The translations under genes were made by a program, and so were the position numbers. The notes beneath the pieces were generated by a model. It was not told the origin of the DNA and did not search any database. It worked only from the letters and a program-made list of their open reading frames with translations. This document shows, in pieces, positions 33,924 through 43,977 of a stretch of 64,000 nucleotides of DNA. Source of the stretch: Spirosoma arboris (GTDB lineage: Bacteria > Bacteroidota > Bacteroidia > Cytophagales > Spirosomataceae); the NCBI RefSeq assembly GCF_009754945.1, contig NZ_WPIN01000016.1, positions 1-64,000 on the forward strand. Direction: 5' to 3'. Within the stretch, counting starts at the first letter, position 1. Every line of letters starts with the position of its first letter.

Positions 33924-35795
33924 ATGAAAAAAAACGCCCGGCTTCTGTATTTACTTACTGTCTGGACATTTTTTATTCCATTTTTATCAACTGCGACCGA
34001 CTTATTAGTCGATGACGAAACGCTCCCAGCGGCCTCTCCCAGTGTAACGTATGTGCTTTCGATGCCCGAACCGCAGACGCACTATTTTGAGGTTGAAATG
34101 CAGCTAAAGAACGTTGCGGCTGCTACAAACGCCAAGAAAAACGGGTATATCGATATCAAAATGCCTGTCTGGACACCGGGTTCCTATCTGATTCGGGAGT
34201 ATGCCAAGAACGTAGATGGGTTTACCGCTTCTGCTGGTCGTGATGCCGGATCGGAAAAGAAAGTTCTGAGCGAGAAGATCCGTAAAAATGCCTGGCGGGT
34301 ATATACCATCGACGATAATCTGACCGTCCGCTATAAGGTGTATGCCAATGAGCTAACCGTTCGAACGAGTTTCGTGGATATTGAGCACGGGTATGTGACG
34401 CCTGCCGGAATGTTTATGTATCACGACGCACTAAAAACCATCCCGTTGCGTGTGGTCGTGCAACCGTACAAGGCCTGGAAAAGCGTCGCTACTGCGCTGG
34501 AACCGGTGGCTGGTCAGAATTTCACCTACGAAGCGGCTGATTTTGATTTACTGATTGATTCTCCTATCGAAATTGGCAATCACAAAACGTTTAGTTTCAC
34601 AGCTTCCGATATACCGCATACGGTGTCGATGTTTGGCGATGTCGAGTATAACGAAAAGAAGTTAGCCGAAGATTACAAACGGGTTTGTGAGGCCGCAGCT
34701 ACTGTGGTGGGTGAGCATCCTTGCAAGCACTACACTTTTATCGTTCATCACATTCCGCCGGGTGGGGGTGGACTGGAACATCTGAACTCGACAACACTCG
34801 AAACGACGCGCAACGCCTACGCCACCGAAGCAAACTACAAGCGGTTCCTGTCGCTGGTGGCGCACGAATATTTCCACCTTTGGAATGTTAAACGCATTCG
34901 GCCTATTGCGTTGGGACCGTTCGATTATGAGAACGAGAATTATACGCATATGCTCTGGTTATCAGAAGGTTGCACGTCGTTCTATCAGGAATATATTCTC
35001 CGACGGGCCGGATTCCACACTCCGGATGCTTACCTTACACTGGTTGCCAGTGGGATTACAGAGATTGAAAATCAGCCAGGCACACGTATACAGTCTGCGG
35101 CAGAATCGAGTTGGGATGCCTGGATTAAAGGATATCGGCCAAACGAAAATTCGGCGAATACGCAGATTTCGTATTACAGCAAGGGTAGCGTTTTGGGGAC
35201 GTTGTTGAATCTGGCGATTCTGGCAGGCAGCAATGGCCAACGTAACATGGACGATCTGTTGCGGCTCCTGTACAATGAATATTACAAAAAACAGAAGCGT
35301 GGCTTTACCGACAACGAATTCCGGCAGGCCGCTGAACAAGTTGCGGGCCGTAAACTTGACGACTTTTTCAATATCGGTGTCAATACCGCCGAGCCAATTA
35401 ACTACGACGCCTATTTTGAACCGGTTGGCTTGCAGTTAGTGAATCTGGCTAGTAAAACACAGGATGGTTTTCTGGGAGCCGCTACGACGATAGCCAATGG
35501 TAAATCAACGATTTCGAGTGTTCGACGTGGTTCGGCAGCTTACAATGATGGCCTGAACGTGGGTGACGAAATCATTTCGATCGACAAAGTTCGAGTAGGT
35601 GATGATTTGCTTCGGATCATTAGCGGTCGGCGGGTTGGCGAGACCCTGAAAGTATTGGTAAACCGGGCTGGTTTCGTGCGCGAAATTCCCGTTACGCTTA
35701 CGCAGAACCCATTGGTTAGCTATCGCCTTGAACCGTTACCCAATCAAACGGCAGAGCAAAAAGCATTGTATAGTAAGTGGTTGTATATCAAGTGA
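33924..35795 (+). CDS. M61-family (glycyl aminopeptidase-like) exported metallopeptidase with PDZ domain
   Basis: About 623 aa from ATG 33924 with a signal peptide (MKKNARLLYLLTVWTFFIPFLSTA). N-terminal M61 beta domain (VWTPGSYLIREYAKNVDGF), catalytic HEYFHLWNVKRIRP zinc motif with downstream Glu in MLWLSEGCTSFYQEYILRRAG, and a C-terminal PDZ domain (SSVRRGSAAYNDGLNVGDEIISIDKVRVG). It is probably periplasmic. A start at 33870 is possible but would put 18 residues before the signal peptide. Confidence 0.92.
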   Translation: MKKNARLLYLLTVWTFFIPFLSTATDLLVDDETLPAASPSVTYVLSMPEPQTHYFEVEMQLKNVAAATNAKKNGYIDIKMPVWTPGSYLIREYAKNVDGFTASAGRDAGSEKKVLSEKIRKNAWRVYTIDDNLTVRYKVYANELTVRTSFVDIEHGYVTPAGMFMYHDALKTIPLRVVVQPYKAWKSVATALEPVAGQNFTYEAADFDLLIDSPIEIGNHKTFSFTASDIPHTVSMFGDVEYNEKKLAEDYKRVCEAAATVVGEHPCKHYTFIVHHIPPGGGGLEHLNSTTLETTRNAYATEANYKRFLSLVAHEYFHLWNVKRIRPIALGPFDYENENYTHMLWLSEGCTSFYQEYILRRAGFHTPDAYLTLVASGITEIENQPGTRIQSAAESSWDAWIKGYRPNENSANTQISYYSKGSVLGTLLNLAILAGSNGQRNMDDLLRLLYNEYYKKQKRGFTDNEFRQAAEQVAGRKLDDFFNIGVNTAEPINYDAYFEPVGLQLVNLASKTQDGFLGAATTIANGKSTISSVRRGSAAYNDGLNVGDEIISIDKVRVGDDLLRIISGRRVGETLKVLVNRAGFVREIPVTLTQNPLVSYRLEPLPNQTAEQKALYSKWLYIK

Positions 35796-35802
35796 ATGGG
35801 TA

Positions 35803-35886
35803 AGATTTTTAAACACAAAGACACGGAGAACACAGCGATAAAAAAGCCTTCTTCTGTGTATTCTCCGTGTCTCTGCGTTTAAATCT
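35803..35886. repeat. Long hairpin between convergent M61 and GNAT genes
   Basis: 35803-35837 pairs with 35851-35886 with a few mismatches. The arms carry ACACAAAGACACGGAGAACACAG, a word I recall from intergenic hairpins of other Bacteroidota. Likely bidirectional terminator. Confidence 0.8.
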
Positions 35887-35893
35887 ATTCTCC

Positions 35894-36379
35894 TCAAAGC
35901 TTTCGGTACATAATGTACGCGTTTGTCAGGCCATTTTGTTTGTGATTAAATGCCTCCGGAATTTCTCCAATTATTGCAAAGCCTAATTTTTGCCAGAGTC
36001 GAACGGCCCGTTCGTTGCTTTTGACCACAATATTGAATTGCATGGCTTTATAGCCAAGTCGCCTGGCTTCGACTATTGAAAATTCTCCCATTGCTTTCCC
36101 TACACCTTGTCCTGAGGCCGCTGGACTAGTCATATATGAACCATTGGCTATGTGTGAACCAAGATCAGGCTGGTTGTCTCTGAGCACGAACGTTCCTACT
36201 AGGTTGCCGTTTAGCTCAGCAACGTATGTGTGCCTGTCTGGGCCATACCAATAGGCCAGCATTTTTTCTTTCGATGAATTCGGGTCAAAAGCGTAGGTAT
36301 CGCCACCGGCGATCACCGGCTGGATTATTTCCCAAATCGAATCTCTATCAGCCGAAGTTGCTTTTCTAATATCAATCAT
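35894..36379 (-). CDS. GNAT-family N-acetyltransferase
   Basis: The protein is 161 aa: IRKATSADRDSIWEII at the N-terminus, acetyl-CoA loop SPAASGQGVGKAMGEFSIVEARRLGY (Q/RxxGxG/A), then FNIVVKSNERAVRLWQKLGFAIIGEIPEAF. Substrate unknown. It lies 46 bp downstream of xdhC on the same strand but is not evidently part of the pathway. Confidence 0.88.
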   Translation of the reverse strand: MIDIRKATSADRDSIWEIIQPVIAGGDTYAFDPNSSKEKMLAYWYGPDRHTYVAELNGNLVGTFVLRDNQPDLGSHIANGSYMTSPAASGQGVGKAMGEFSIVEARRLGYKAMQFNIVVKSNERAVRLWQKLGFAIIGEIPEAFNHKQNGLTNAYIMYRKL

Positions 36380-36425
36380 AAGTAAGCGTGCCCCTGTACC
36401 AGCACGGGTTATTAATTAGGAAATT

Positions 36426-37421
36426 CTAGACTGAACCTCCATTCTTCAACCGAATAATCTCTCCCGCAATGCTAATGGCGATTTCTTCTGGTGTCCGACT
36501 ATTGATGGGCAAGCCAATAGGCGCATGAATTCGATTTAGCTTTTCTTGGTCGAACCCTTCAACCCGGTATTCGTCAAACAGCTTTTCGATCTTTGTTTTA
36601 CTGCCCAAGACGCCAAAATAAGCGAGCTGCTTATCCACTAAAGCCCGTATGGCCAGATCATCGGTACGGTAGCCAAAGGTCATCACGACGACATAATTGT
36701 TTTCTCCAGAGGGTATTTGATCCGCTAAATCACTGTAGCTGCTGACCAGGATTTTCTCATGGACTACGTCATTCAGAACCATTGTGTGCAGATCAGGACG
36801 GTCGTCAAACACGCGAATATAGAAGTCCATTAGGCTCATAATGCGCGATAAAGCCAGCGCGCAATGACCACCACCAATAATGAAAAGCTGATTTTTATAG
36901 CCCAATTGCTCCTGATATACCCACTTCTCTTCCGACTGCATCGTGAACAGGTAATTAGCTTCGGGTATCTGATCAGCGAAGAAACAAATGCCTGCGGGCG
37001 ATAATTCGAGGTATCCGTTTTGATTCTGTTCGAGGCAGGTGACAATTGCCTGAATGGCTAATAAATCACTTGGTTGCACACGATACAAAAGAATGGTTTG
37101 ATCGCCAGAGCAGATCATTCCGCTTTGATTTCGGGCTGCGGTTTTGTCGTGATACTGCGTCCGAATAGAAAGCTCAGGGGTTGCCCAGAACGCCGGACCG
37201 TGTTTCAGTTTTTCCTTAGCTATTTCCACAAACTTATGCTCCATAATGCCACCGCCAATGGAGCCTTCCATAGCACCTTGTGCATTAACTGCCATCAGAA
37301 AGCCCTGTCTGCCGGGACTGCTTCCGTGACTTTCAAGCACATACAACAGCATGGCTGGCAGGTTTTGTTGCCCACTTTTATGGATTAACTGCCAGGTCGT
37401 TAGCTGTTTGGGTATGGGCAT
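36426..37421 (-). CDS. xdhC: XdhC/CoxI-family molybdenum cofactor maturation protein
   Basis: The protein is 331 aa. N-terminal XdhC domain (AMLLYVLESHGSSPGRQGFLMAVNAQGAMEGSIGGGIMEHKFVE), C-terminal Rossmann-like part (LFIIGGGHCALALSRIMSLMDFYIRVFDDRP; YFGVLGSKTKIEKLF). XdhC binds and sulfurates the molybdenum cofactor for insertion into xanthine dehydrogenase. The start overlaps the end of xdhB by 44 bp, which indicates translational coupling. Confidence 0.92.
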   Translation of the reverse strand: MPIPKQLTTWQLIHKSGQQNLPAMLLYVLESHGSSPGRQGFLMAVNAQGAMEGSIGGGIMEHKFVEIAKEKLKHGPAFWATPELSIRTQYHDKTAARNQSGMICSGDQTILLYRVQPSDLLAIQAIVTCLEQNQNGYLELSPAGICFFADQIPEANYLFTMQSEEKWVYQEQLGYKNQLFIIGGGHCALALSRIMSLMDFYIRVFDDRPDLHTMVLNDVVHEKILVSSYSDLADQIPSGENNYVVVMTFGYRTDDLAIRALVDKQLAYFGVLGSKTKIEKLFDEYRVEGFDQEKLNRIHAPIGLPINSRTPEEIAISIAGEIIRLKNGGSV

Positions 37422-39693
37422 GGGGCATTGAGTGCTGAGCAGGGTTGATGTTATACAAAGCCAGCAGGACTTTTTCGGGCGTCATAGGGGCATCAAACGG
37501 AATTTTAGCGGATGGGTTAAACGCCAGCACTGCATTCCGTAAGGCAAAATAAGCACCGATGCCGTACATTAACGGAGGTTCGCCAACGGCTTTTGATCGA
37601 AATATAGCTAAGTTTTCGGCTTCCGTCTGGAGCGGCTCAATCGCGATTTCTTTCGGGACCGAATAAATATCGGGCACTTTGTAGGTGGATAACGCATTCG
37701 AGCGTAGTCGGCCTGCTTTATCGAATATGACCTCCTCCATCGTCATCCAGCCAATGCCCTGTACAATGCCGCCTTCAATCTGTCCCCGGTCAATGAGCGG
37801 GTTCATACTGGTCCCAAAATCATGGACCACTTTAACGGCATCGGTTTCGTAGGTCCCCCGCAAACAATCTACAGTCACTTCAACGATGGCCGTTCCGTAG
37901 ACATGGTACGCGAATGGATGCCCTTTTTCCAGTGTTTTGTCATAGTGAATATCTGGCGTAGCGTAGTGACCATGTTCAGACAGACTTACTCGGTTCGCGT
38001 AAGCGGCTATCAGGAGTCGGTTCCAGTCCCAATCCGTTTGTGCCCCATTCACATAAACCCATTCGTCTTGCAGACTAACGGTATTTACGTCAACGTTTAA
38101 CTCGTCTGCCGCAACAGCCTTGAGCCGATTCATGATGGCTGTACAAGCTATCTCTACTGCCTTGCCATTCAAATCGGCGGTGGCGCTGGCGGCTGAGGGA
38201 GAGGTGTTCGCGATGCGATACGTGCTGGTCGAAAGAACTTTGACCCGCTTTGGCTGAATAGAAAATACATGCGCGGCTACCTGGAGCATTTTGGTATTTA
38301 CACCCTGTCCCATTTCTACAGCCCCCGTGCTCACGCCCACGCTACCATCTGTATAGACATGCACCAGCGCCCGTGCCTGATTCATTCGGGTGTTTGTAAA
38401 CGAAATTCCGAAACAAATTGGCATTAGTGCTATACCCTTCTTGTACAGTAGGTTAACAGTGTTAAATGAATCTACTTTATTGCGAATTTCGTCTATTTCG
38501 TATAACTCGTTTGCTTTGCTCCAACAGGCATTCGCTTCGCTCTGCGCTTTTTGTCCGAAGGGAAACTCATCGCCCGTTTGTTGCAGGTTTTTCGCCTGAA
38601 TAACGGACGCATTGATACCAAGCTCTTCGGCTGCTTTAGCAATAGCGGCTTCAATCACGAACATGCCCTGCGGTCCACCAAAGCCCCTGAATGCGGTATT
38701 GGGTGGTAAGTGTGTTCGACAACTGTAAGCTGTTGCGGTTACGTTTGGAATGAAATAGGTATTCGTGGAGTGGAACAGCGTTCGCTCCATCACCGCCGGA
38801 GATAAGTCGGCGGCCGCACCGGCATTCTGGTAAAAGGTCACTTCGTAGGCAACCATCTTCAGATCTTTATCGAGGCCCAGTTTGAAGTCGGAGGAGTAGG
38901 GGTGACGCTTACCCGTCATCGCCATATCTTCCATCCGATGCAGGGAATATTTGACAGGTTTGTTCAATATGTGCGCTGCCAGTGCACATAAGGCTGCCCA
39001 CATATTGGCCTGATCTTCTTTGCCGCCAAATCCACCACCTAACCGGGTAACATCGACGTCAATCTCGTGCATAGGCAAACCCGACGATCGGGCTACGGCC
39101 CGCTGCACCGCTGTTGGTCCTTGGGTAGACGAGTAAAGTTTGATTCCGCTATTCTCCTGCGGAATGGCGTAGGCCCCCTGTGTCTCAATGTATAAATGTT
39201 CCTGCCCGTTGGTATCGGTGGTTCCTTCAATCACATAAGTACACTCTGCCCAGGTTGTCAATGTATTACCTAAGCGGAATGTTCTTGCAGGGACAATCAA
39301 TTGTCCAGCGGCCTGTGCTTCTCGCGGATCGGTGATAACGGGTAACGGTTCAATATCTATCGTAATGCGTTTGACAGCAGCTCGGGCTATATCCTCGGTT
39401 TCGGCAACGACGAACGCGACAGGCATACCGCAATAATCGACGTGGTGTTCTGCTAGCAGAGGTTCATCAGGAATAATACCACCAATCTGGTTTTCGCCCG
39501 TTACATCTTTATAAGTCAAAATACGCACCACACCGGGCATGGCTTCGGCGGCTTTCAGATCCAAATTCTTAATGAGACCATGCGCTACCGGCGAACCGAA
39601 AGCGGCTCCGAACAACGTACCGCGAATAGTCGGAATATCGTCCAGATAAACTGATTCGCCCCGCACGTGTGTTCTGGAATCAATATTTTTCAT
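37378..39693 (-). CDS. xdhB: Xanthine dehydrogenase, molybdopterin-binding subunit
   Basis: The protein is 771 aa. Starts with HVRGESVYLDDIPTIRGTLFGAAFGSPVAHGLI; cofactor-contact motifs LGGGFGGKEDQ, AFRGFGGPQGMFVIEAA, GVSTGAVEMGQGVNTKM and the catalytic-Glu region SKAVGEPPLMYGIGAYFALRNAV are all present. It oxidises hypoxanthine and xanthine to urate together with the small subunit. Order xdhA-xdhB-xdhC on one strand. Confidence 0.94.
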   Translation of the reverse strand: MKNIDSRTHVRGESVYLDDIPTIRGTLFGAAFGSPVAHGLIKNLDLKAAEAMPGVVRILTYKDVTGENQIGGIIPDEPLLAEHHVDYCGMPVAFVVAETEDIARAAVKRITIDIEPLPVITDPREAQAAGQLIVPARTFRLGNTLTTWAECTYVIEGTTDTNGQEHLYIETQGAYAIPQENSGIKLYSSTQGPTAVQRAVARSSGLPMHEIDVDVTRLGGGFGGKEDQANMWAALCALAAHILNKPVKYSLHRMEDMAMTGKRHPYSSDFKLGLDKDLKMVAYEVTFYQNAGAAADLSPAVMERTLFHSTNTYFIPNVTATAYSCRTHLPPNTAFRGFGGPQGMFVIEAAIAKAAEELGINASVIQAKNLQQTGDEFPFGQKAQSEANACWSKANELYEIDEIRNKVDSFNTVNLLYKKGIALMPICFGISFTNTRMNQARALVHVYTDGSVGVSTGAVEMGQGVNTKMLQVAAHVFSIQPKRVKVLSTSTYRIANTSPSAASATADLNGKAVEIACTAIMNRLKAVAADELNVDVNTVSLQDEWVYVNGAQTDWDWNRLLIAAYANRVSLSEHGHYATPDIHYDKTLEKGHPFAYHVYGTAIVEVTVDCLRGTYETDAVKVVHDFGTSMNPLIDRGQIEGGIVQGIGWMTMEEVIFDKAGRLRSNALSTYKVPDIYSVPKEIAIEPLQTEAENLAIFRSKAVGEPPLMYGIGAYFALRNAVLAFNPSAKIPFDAPMTPEKVLLALYNINPAQHSMPHAHTQTANDLAVNP

Positions 39694-39699
39694 GTCGTT

Positions 39700-39775
39700 T
39701 TAAACGCAAAGGGCGCAAAGTGTAAGCAAAGTTCGCCGAGAAAAACGTAGCGCTCTTTGCGTTCTCTGCGGTTAA
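39700..39775. repeat. Hairpin between xdhA and xdhB
   Basis: TTAAACGCAAAGGGCGCAAAG... (39700-39724) pairs with 39751-39775, about 21 of 25 positions. It overlaps the xdhA stop codon. Confidence 0.7.
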
Positions 39776-41187
39776 GTTTTTAGTAATTGCTCTACTTCCA
39801 ACGCTGGAAAGAGCTTTATAAAGTGCGCTTTGATCAATTGACCAAGTAGCAATCGTTTATAAGCTTCGGTACCTCGGGCGTCGCTGATGGGCGCGATTTC
39901 GGTTTGGGCAATGCTGATTGCTTTCTGAATCAATTCTTCACTCAATAGTTTGCCTGTCAGAAATTCAGCCGTTTTTGTCAGTTGCTTCGGAATGGCTGCA
40001 ACACCTCCAGCAGAAATCCTGACGTGAGTAATCAAGTCGTCCTCTACCGTGATATTGATGGCGGAATTGACGCTGGCAATGTCGAGATGTGTCCGTTTAC
40101 TGACTTTCTCAAAATTGAACTGAGTGTTTTGGGCGGGAAGCGAAAAACGTATTTGTTCCAGATATTCTTCAGGCCGCTTGTCGAGCATTTTATAGCCTTG
40201 ATACAAATTTCGCAGGGGTAGTTCTCTTGACAGATTGCCATCGCTAAACGTCAGCGTAGCATCCAATGCCAGAAAGAAAATCGTGAAATCGCCGATGGGG
40301 GAGGCATTGATGAAATTCCCCCCAATGGTCGCCATATTTCGGATAGGCGTAGACGATACCAGCGTTGTATAGTGTTTAAAATCAGGGAAATACTGCTGTA
40401 TCAACGGTGATTCAATTAGATCAGTTACCGTCGTAGCAGGCCCAATTACACAGTCATTTCCATCCTGTCTAATCCCTTTTAAATCAGTATTGTCGAATAG
40501 AAAGCGAATAGAGGCATCCTTAATTTCATCGTGTTTCTGCACATACACATCCGTTCCACCACCAACGCGCTGAGCATGTGGGCTTGCATTGGTCAATTCA
40601 CCGTTCAGGCTTGACGATAATGCTTGCAGGCGCTCCTGAATAGTGGTGAAATAGGCGGGCAAAATGGCCTGATTTGCAGCAAATTTTACCGGCTCTTCTG
40701 TTTTTCGCTTTTCCAGTAAATGGGCTACTCGAGTGGCTGCTCGTTCGATGGATTTGTAGCCCGTACATCGGCAAATATTCCCATCGACAGCAGCGATGGC
40801 ATTTTGGGAAGTCGGTGCTTTTTTACTCAGGCAAAATCCCGCCATCGATACGACAAACCCCGGTGTGCAAAATCCGCACTGCGTCGCTGATTCGTCGGCC
40901 ATTGCTTGTTGAATTGGGTTCAGCTCGACCATATTTATGCCTTCGATGGTTACGATGTGTTTGCCCTGTGCATTCCCCAACGGCATTAGACAGGATGTGG
41001 CTGTTCGGTATCGTAATTCGCCAGTTGACAAATCGCCCACGAGTACTGTGCAAGCCCCGCAATCGCCCTCGCGACAGCCAATTTTTGTGCCGGTTAAGTA
41101 CTGATTATAGCGCACAAAATCGAGCACTGGCGTGCCGGGAGGCATCGCCGTACTGACTTCTTTATTATTTAGAATGAACTTTATCAA
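39772..41187 (-). CDS. xdhA: Xanthine dehydrogenase small subunit (2Fe-2S and FAD)
   Basis: The protein is 471 aa. Two [2Fe-2S] motif sets (CREGDCGACTVLVGD; CGFCTPGFVV...CRCTGYKSIERA) precede an FAD-binding domain (RVGGGTDVYVQ; TTLVSSTPIRNMATIGGNFINASPIGD). It passes electrons from the molybdenum site to NAD+. The fused FeS-FAD form is the usual two-subunit XDH arrangement. Confidence 0.94.
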   Translation of the reverse strand: MIKFILNNKEVSTAMPPGTPVLDFVRYNQYLTGTKIGCREGDCGACTVLVGDLSTGELRYRTATSCLMPLGNAQGKHIVTIEGINMVELNPIQQAMADESATQCGFCTPGFVVSMAGFCLSKKAPTSQNAIAAVDGNICRCTGYKSIERAATRVAHLLEKRKTEEPVKFAANQAILPAYFTTIQERLQALSSSLNGELTNASPHAQRVGGGTDVYVQKHDEIKDASIRFLFDNTDLKGIRQDGNDCVIGPATTVTDLIESPLIQQYFPDFKHYTTLVSSTPIRNMATIGGNFINASPIGDFTIFFLALDATLTFSDGNLSRELPLRNLYQGYKMLDKRPEEYLEQIRFSLPAQNTQFNFEKVSKRTHLDIASVNSAINITVEDDLITHVRISAGGVAAIPKQLTKTAEFLTGKLLSEELIQKAISIAQTEIAPISDARGTEAYKRLLLGQLIKAHFIKLFPALEVEQLLKT

Positions 41188-41234
41188 GACAACAGAATGC
41201 TGATTCTTATGATCAGTATGATTGTTAGGATGTA

Positions 41235-42611
41235 TTATACTACTTCAACTGGCTCTTCGTCCAGCTTCTTCTGTTTATCGCCGGTCGGCAAAAGCAGATT
41301 GAGCAATAAAGCGGCTAATCCGCCTGCTGAAACACCTGATTCCAAGAACGTTTGCACGACGCCAGGGAGCGTTTTTAACCATTCTTCCTGTGATGGTACG
41401 CCGATGCCAACGCCTAAAGAAATGGCCGCAATCAACGCATCTCGTTGCGATAAGCCACCCGATACCATTAAGCGTAAGCCTGATACGGCTACTAAACCAA
41501 AGAGCATGATGGCTAATGCTCCTAGGACGCAAGGGGGCATAACCGTAATCCAACGGCCAACGGGTGGAAAGAGACCCAAACACAACAAAATTATCGCCAT
41601 GAGCCAGCCAATTCGACGAGCTGCAACACCCGTCATCTGAATAACGCCGTTGTTCTGAGCATACGTAGCACTTGGGAAACCGCCAATTAACGCTGACCCG
41701 ATGCAGGTTAGTCCGTCTGCTAAAATTCCTCCCCGAATTCGAGTCCAATGGTCAGGCCCATCAGTCGGTAGACTTGACAATTGAGATGTAGCTGTAATAT
41801 CGCCCATCGCTTCCAATACGCAGACAAGGTAAATAAACGCGAACGGAAACAGTAACTCCCATTTAAATGCAAGCCCATGCGGAAACAATTGAGGAACAGT
41901 AATCCATGAGCCATTGCTGGGAGCAGGAGCTTGAAGCCAACCCATTGCTCCACAAATTGTATAGCCGGTAACCACGCCAACGAGTACCGCGGCCATCCGT
42001 GCCCACGATTTGCCTATCGACTGGGCAATAATCATGACCACAATGACAATCAGAGCAACAAGTCCACCGCTCCAGGCTGGGGCTCCTTCGGCAGGCAATC
42101 GGGCAATGCTGCGCATACCGGTTGGAATTAGCGAAAGCCCGATCAGCAACACCACAATTCCCGAAACCAGTGGCGTAAACACTCGCTTTAGTTTGGGCAA
42201 AAAAGGAGCTAAGGCAAGCTGTACGGGTGTTCCGGCCAGCGACATGCCGACCATGAGCGGCAAACCGCCCGCTATGCCCGCCTGAATAAGCGGAGCTAAA
42301 AAAGCGAAACTGGTACCCGTGATACTAAGCAGCCCGGAGCCGATAAACCCAAGTCGCATAGTTTGAAGAAACGTACCCAGCGCTGATGCGACCAGCGCCA
42401 TGCTCACCAAATAGGCGGTGTCCTGCGGACTAATGTGTAAAATACCCGACAAAATCAGCGCTGGTGTAATGGTGCCTACCACCATAGCACCAACCTGTTG
42501 CAGACTCACCAAGAGCGCCGGAACCAGAGGAACCTTGTCTTCCAGGCCGTAAACGAGACGGGTCGATTGCGCGTTACCGGGTTCGCTCATAGGTTGTGCA
42601 AGTTTCGTCAA
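41235..42611 (-). CDS. NCS2-family nucleobase:cation symporter (xanthine/uracil permease type)
   Basis: The protein is 458 aa, about 12-14 hydrophobic segments. NCS2 signatures include GLEDKVPLVPALLVSLQQVGAMVVGTITPALIL, VCVLEAMGDITATSQL and IGGFPSATYAQNNGVIQMTGVAARRIG. It imports a purine or pyrimidine base. The stop of preA upstream overlaps its ATG by 4 bp, so it is in the same operon; substrate (xanthine, urate or uracil) cannot be decided from sequence alone. Confidence 0.9.
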   Translation of the reverse strand: MTKLAQPMSEPGNAQSTRLVYGLEDKVPLVPALLVSLQQVGAMVVGTITPALILSGILHISPQDTAYLVSMALVASALGTFLQTMRLGFIGSGLLSITGTSFAFLAPLIQAGIAGGLPLMVGMSLAGTPVQLALAPFLPKLKRVFTPLVSGIVVLLIGLSLIPTGMRSIARLPAEGAPAWSGGLVALIVIVVMIIAQSIGKSWARMAAVLVGVVTGYTICGAMGWLQAPAPSNGSWITVPQLFPHGLAFKWELLFPFAFIYLVCVLEAMGDITATSQLSSLPTDGPDHWTRIRGGILADGLTCIGSALIGGFPSATYAQNNGVIQMTGVAARRIGWLMAIILLCLGLFPPVGRWITVMPPCVLGALAIMLFGLVAVSGLRLMVSGGLSQRDALIAAISLGVGIGVPSQEEWLKTLPGVVQTFLESGVSAGGLAALLLNLLLPTGDKQKKLDEEPVEVV

Positions 42612-43876
42612 TGATCATTCAGGGGCAAACCGCGCCGTTGAAACTCTTTCCAGTTCAGGTATTCGTCGCCCTTGCGTTGCTCCACCATCGTGATGCAGCT
42701 ATCGACCGGGCATACTAATTTACACAAATTACAGCCAACACACTCATCTTCTTTAATCGAATAGGTGTTGTACGGATTGCCAAATGTTAGATTAATGGAT
42801 TGATGAGAAGTGTCCTCGCAGGCGATATAGCACAGTCCGCAATGAATGCACTTGTCCTGATTGATGTTAGCAACAATATGGTAATTGATATCCAGATCTT
42901 CCCAATGCGTGATCGTAGGCACCGATTTGCCAATGAAATCGTCGAGAGTTTTAAAGCCTTTCTCGTCCATCCAGTTATTCATGCCGTCAATCATATCGTC
43001 AACAATGCGAAAACCGTGCTTCATGACAGCTGTACATACCTGCACATTGGACGCGCCCAGGAGCATAAACTCAACCGCATCTTTCCAGGTACTAACCCCG
43101 CCAATGCCCGAAATGGGCACATGCGATGTCATTGGGTCCTGCGCAATGGTCGTGAGCATTTTCAATGCGATGGGTTTAACGGCCGGACCACAATACCCGC
43201 CATAAACCGATTTGCCCGCTACGTATGGATTGGGAACAAACGTATCTAGATCAACACCTGTTACCGACTGAATTGTATTGATCAAAGACAGCGCATTGGT
43301 ACCTCCCTCAACCGAGGCTCGACCCGTTGGCACCACTGAATGGACGTTGGGTGTCAGTTTGGTAATGACCGGAAGTGTTGCTTTTTCCATGACCCATTCG
43401 ACCACCATTTTGGCAATTTCAGGGTCCTGGCCAACAGCCGCACCCATACCGCGTTCGGTCATGCCATGCGGACAGCCGAAGTTAAGTTCGAGGCCGTGTG
43501 CACCCGTATCTTCGACCTGAGCGATAAGCTCGTGCCATTTCTCACGGGTATTGTCGGCCATAAGCGACACGATCATGGCCCGGTCGGGAAATAGACGCAC
43601 GCACTCGGCGATTTCGCGGAGATTGATGTCTAACGGGCGGTCAGAAATGAGTTCGATGTTGTTGAAACCCATCATTTTCGTGCCACCATAATCAATGGAC
43701 GAATAGCGTGAGGAAACGTTCTTGACCTGACTGCCAAGTGTTTTCCAGACAACACCCCCCCAACCGGCTTCGAACGCCCGGAGTACGTTATATTGTTTAT
43801 CCGTCGGCGGAGCGCTCGCCAACCAGAATGGATTAGGCGATTTAATACCGAGGAAGTTTGCGCGTAGATCTGCCAT
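42608..43876 (-). CDS. preA: Dihydropyrimidine dehydrogenase (NAD+) subunit PreA
   Basis: About 422 aa from ATG 43876 (MADLRANFLGIKSPNPFWLASAPPT). FMN-binding dihydroorotate-dehydrogenase-like barrel (GLELNFGCPHGMTERGMGAAVGQDP; ISGIGGVSTWKDAVEFMLLGASNVQVCTAVM), then two 4Fe-4S motifs (CIHCGLCYIACED; CVGCNLCKLVCPVDSC). It reduces uracil and thymine with PreT. The frame is open 18 codons upstream, through a hairpin, and is not used. Confidence 0.95.
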   Translation of the reverse strand: MADLRANFLGIKSPNPFWLASAPPTDKQYNVLRAFEAGWGGVVWKTLGSQVKNVSSRYSSIDYGGTKMMGFNNIELISDRPLDINLREIAECVRLFPDRAMIVSLMADNTREKWHELIAQVEDTGAHGLELNFGCPHGMTERGMGAAVGQDPEIAKMVVEWVMEKATLPVITKLTPNVHSVVPTGRASVEGGTNALSLINTIQSVTGVDLDTFVPNPYVAGKSVYGGYCGPAVKPIALKMLTTIAQDPMTSHVPISGIGGVSTWKDAVEFMLLGASNVQVCTAVMKHGFRIVDDMIDGMNNWMDEKGFKTLDDFIGKSVPTITHWEDLDINYHIVANINQDKCIHCGLCYIACEDTSHQSINLTFGNPYNTYSIKEDECVGCNLCKLVCPVDSCITMVEQRKGDEYLNWKEFQRRGLPLNDH

Positions 43877-43882
43877 GTGTTT

Positions 43883-43977
43883 AAAGAGCGAATGAGTGAA
43901 AGAGTAAATGAGTGAAAAGACAGACAGCACATTGGAGTGCCAGCCCGCTCTTTCATTCTTTCGCTCTTTTACTCTTT
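43883..43977. repeat. Hairpin between preT and preA
   Basis: 43883-43913 pairs with 43947-43977 (25 of 31). The arms consist of GAGTGAAAGAGTAAATGAG-like words. It covers the last codons of preT and the gap to preA. Confidence 0.75.

Noticed and set aside
40674..41156. Plus-strand open frame of 160 codons opposite xdhA
   Set aside because: Antisense shadow of the 2Fe-2S domain; composition and motifs belong to xdhA.
43877..43930. N-terminal extension of PreA
   Set aside because: It crosses the 43883-43977 hairpin; family homology begins at ATG 43876.
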